Assembly: GCA_002197995.1 (NCBI GenBank)
Contig: NGZR01000001.1
Coordinates: 6,882,001-6,946,000 of the forward strand
Direction of reading: 5' to 3'
From: Gaeumannomyces sp. JS-464
Taxonomy: Eukaryota > Ascomycota > Sordariomycetes > Magnaporthales > Magnaporthaceae
DNA length: 64,000 bases
The position numbers and the translations under genes are program-made. Below are positions 63,107 to 64,000 of this stretch, one piece after another. Numbering within the stretch: the stretch's first letter is position 1; each line of letters begins with the position of its first letter. Under the pieces are notes generated by a model. The model was given only the letters and a program-made list of their open reading frames with translations, was not told the DNA's origin and did no database searches.

Positions 63107-64000
63107 TTAGCCCTGACTCTCTCCACCCTTGATAAGAACGCGCAGGCTAACAATGTCCCGCTTCAAGCGAGCATTATCCTTCTTCACGCGGGCCGTCTCC
63201 TCGCTCTGTTCCTTGAGCTTGGCAACGAGGTCCTCCTTGTCCTCGCGGCCCTTTCCCTTGAGCGCCTTGACGATCTTGCCCAGCTCCGAGTTGAATTTCT
63301 CGTACAGGAGCTCGTTCTCGGCCATCGACTCCTTGTACAGCTGATCGATGGCCCGCACCTTGGCCTCGCTTGCCTTGAGCGCCGCCTCCATGTCGCGCTC
63401 GATGGCCGCCTGCCGCTCCGTCATCTCGGCCATCATCTGCGGCACCCGCTCCTCTAGCGACCGCACGTTGGCCGATAACCTGCGCAGGTCAGTCGTGCCT
63501 GATCGCGGTAACGACCCGTTCACCCGCGCCATGTCCTCGGTTATACGCGAGAGCTCTGACTGGAGCGACGCGTCCACCTCGTCCACCGCCTTCTTCTCCG
63601 TCTGCAGCCGCTCCCGAAGCTTCTGAGGCGACTGCAACTTGAGCTTCTGAGGCGAATTTGGCCTGCTCAGGGTAGACGGCGTGCGGGTTGGCGAGTCCGG
63701 ACGCGCGCTAAAGTTCCGCGATACCCTGAGCGTTGGGATCTGGGAGCTTGACAGGCTCTTTGAGTGCGTCAGGGGCATCTCCAAGGTCGTCGGCGAGGTC
63801 GCGGCCAATTTCTGCCCCGGTTCAACCATGTTTTCCTTTAGACGCGTTGGAAACAGGCCCGGCGACCGGGGACTGACGGGTATCTTGGAGGGTGTCGGAA
63901 TCTTGGTGGTCGTGACAGAGCTCGAGCCTGAAGAGTTGAATTTTTCTGACGTCTGCTTGTTGGGTCGCAGCGGCGACAGGGGCGGATCCTCGAGCGTAGC
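63107..64000 (-). CDS. Coiled-coil fungal protein of unknown function, 5' part outside the window
   Basis: The frame is open from the right edge of the window to TGA at 63107, about 298 residues, so the gene starts beyond base 64000. The in-window ATG at 63829 is probably internal. The N-terminal half is Ser/Thr/Pro-rich with repeated TP and SP dipeptides (KIPTPSKIPVSPRSPGLFP, NSPQKLKLQSPQKLRERL), possible proline-directed phosphorylation sites. From about KLRERLQTEKKAVDEVDASL to the end it is a long heptad-like coiled coil (ERQAAIERDMEAALKASEAK, YEKFNSELGKIVKALKGKG). The composition resembles cytoskeletal or spindle/kinetochore-associated proteins, but I do not recognise the family. No introns are seen in this part. 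Confidence 0.75.
   Translation of the reverse strand, partial: ATLEDPPLSPLRPNKQTSEKFNSSGSSSVTTTKIPTPSKIPVSPRSPGLFPTRLKENMVEPGQKLAATSPTTLEMPLTHSKSLSSSQIPTLRVSRNFSARPDSPTRTPSTLSRPNSPQKLKLQSPQKLRERLQTEKKAVDEVDASLQSELSRITEDMARVNGSLPRSGTTDLRRLSANVRSLEERVPQMMAEMTERQAAIERDMEAALKASEAKVRAIDQLYKESMAENELLYEKFNSELGKIVKALKGKGREDKEDLVAKLKEQSEETARVKKDNARLKRDIVSLRVLIKGGESQG

Overview
The window is genomic DNA of a filamentous ascomycete (Pezizomycotina, most likely a Sordariomycete). This rests on protein-coding genes with short GT-AG introns (mostly 60-160 nt), GC-rich codons, a class II hydrophobin, a BimC-type kinesin-5 with its C-terminal BimC box, fungal xylitol dehydrogenase and fungus-specific proteins of unknown function. 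I found no tRNA, rRNA, CRISPR array, insertion sequence or intact transposon. Layout: bases 1-15,300 hold no gene I can recognise, apart from a weak spliced mini-ORF at the extreme left. From 15,300 to 64,000 the DNA is gene-dense. Order and strand: an uncharacterised acidic nuclear-type protein (-); mitochondrial isoleucyl-tRNA synthetase (+); PIG-U/Gab1 subunit of GPI transamidase (-); xylitol dehydrogenase (+); a very large tail-anchored fungal protein of unknown function (-); a 4-kb gap; class II hydrophobin (+); PHAF1/UPF0183 protein (-); kinesin-5 (+); an Rrn9-like RNA polymerase I factor with a C2H2 finger (-); mitochondrial Fe-S scaffold ISU1 (-); GH2 beta-mannosidase B (-); Rab4-type GTPase (-); HSD10-like short-chain dehydrogenase (+); importin-9/Kap114 (-); Rev7/Mad2B HORMA protein (+); and a coiled-coil protein cut by the right edge (-). 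The genes form no operon or biosynthetic cluster. They are mainly housekeeping genes in divergent and convergent pairs. The only evident metabolic theme is plant-polysaccharide use (xylitol dehydrogenase, beta-mannosidase). A recurring oddity is that many genes are interrupted by frame changes that a single added base repairs, usually in a G/C or A run. These changes cluster in some genes (beta-mannosidase, the acidic nuclear-type protein, the large tail-anchored protein, Rev7) and are absent from others (IleRS, kinesin-5, Rab4, PHAF1, the dehydrogenase, hydrophobin). Restored lengths become exact multiples of three where I could check, so I read these as assembly errors rather than pseudogenes, but only raw reads or RNA can decide. 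All coordinates and splice junctions were read by eye; no database search was run.
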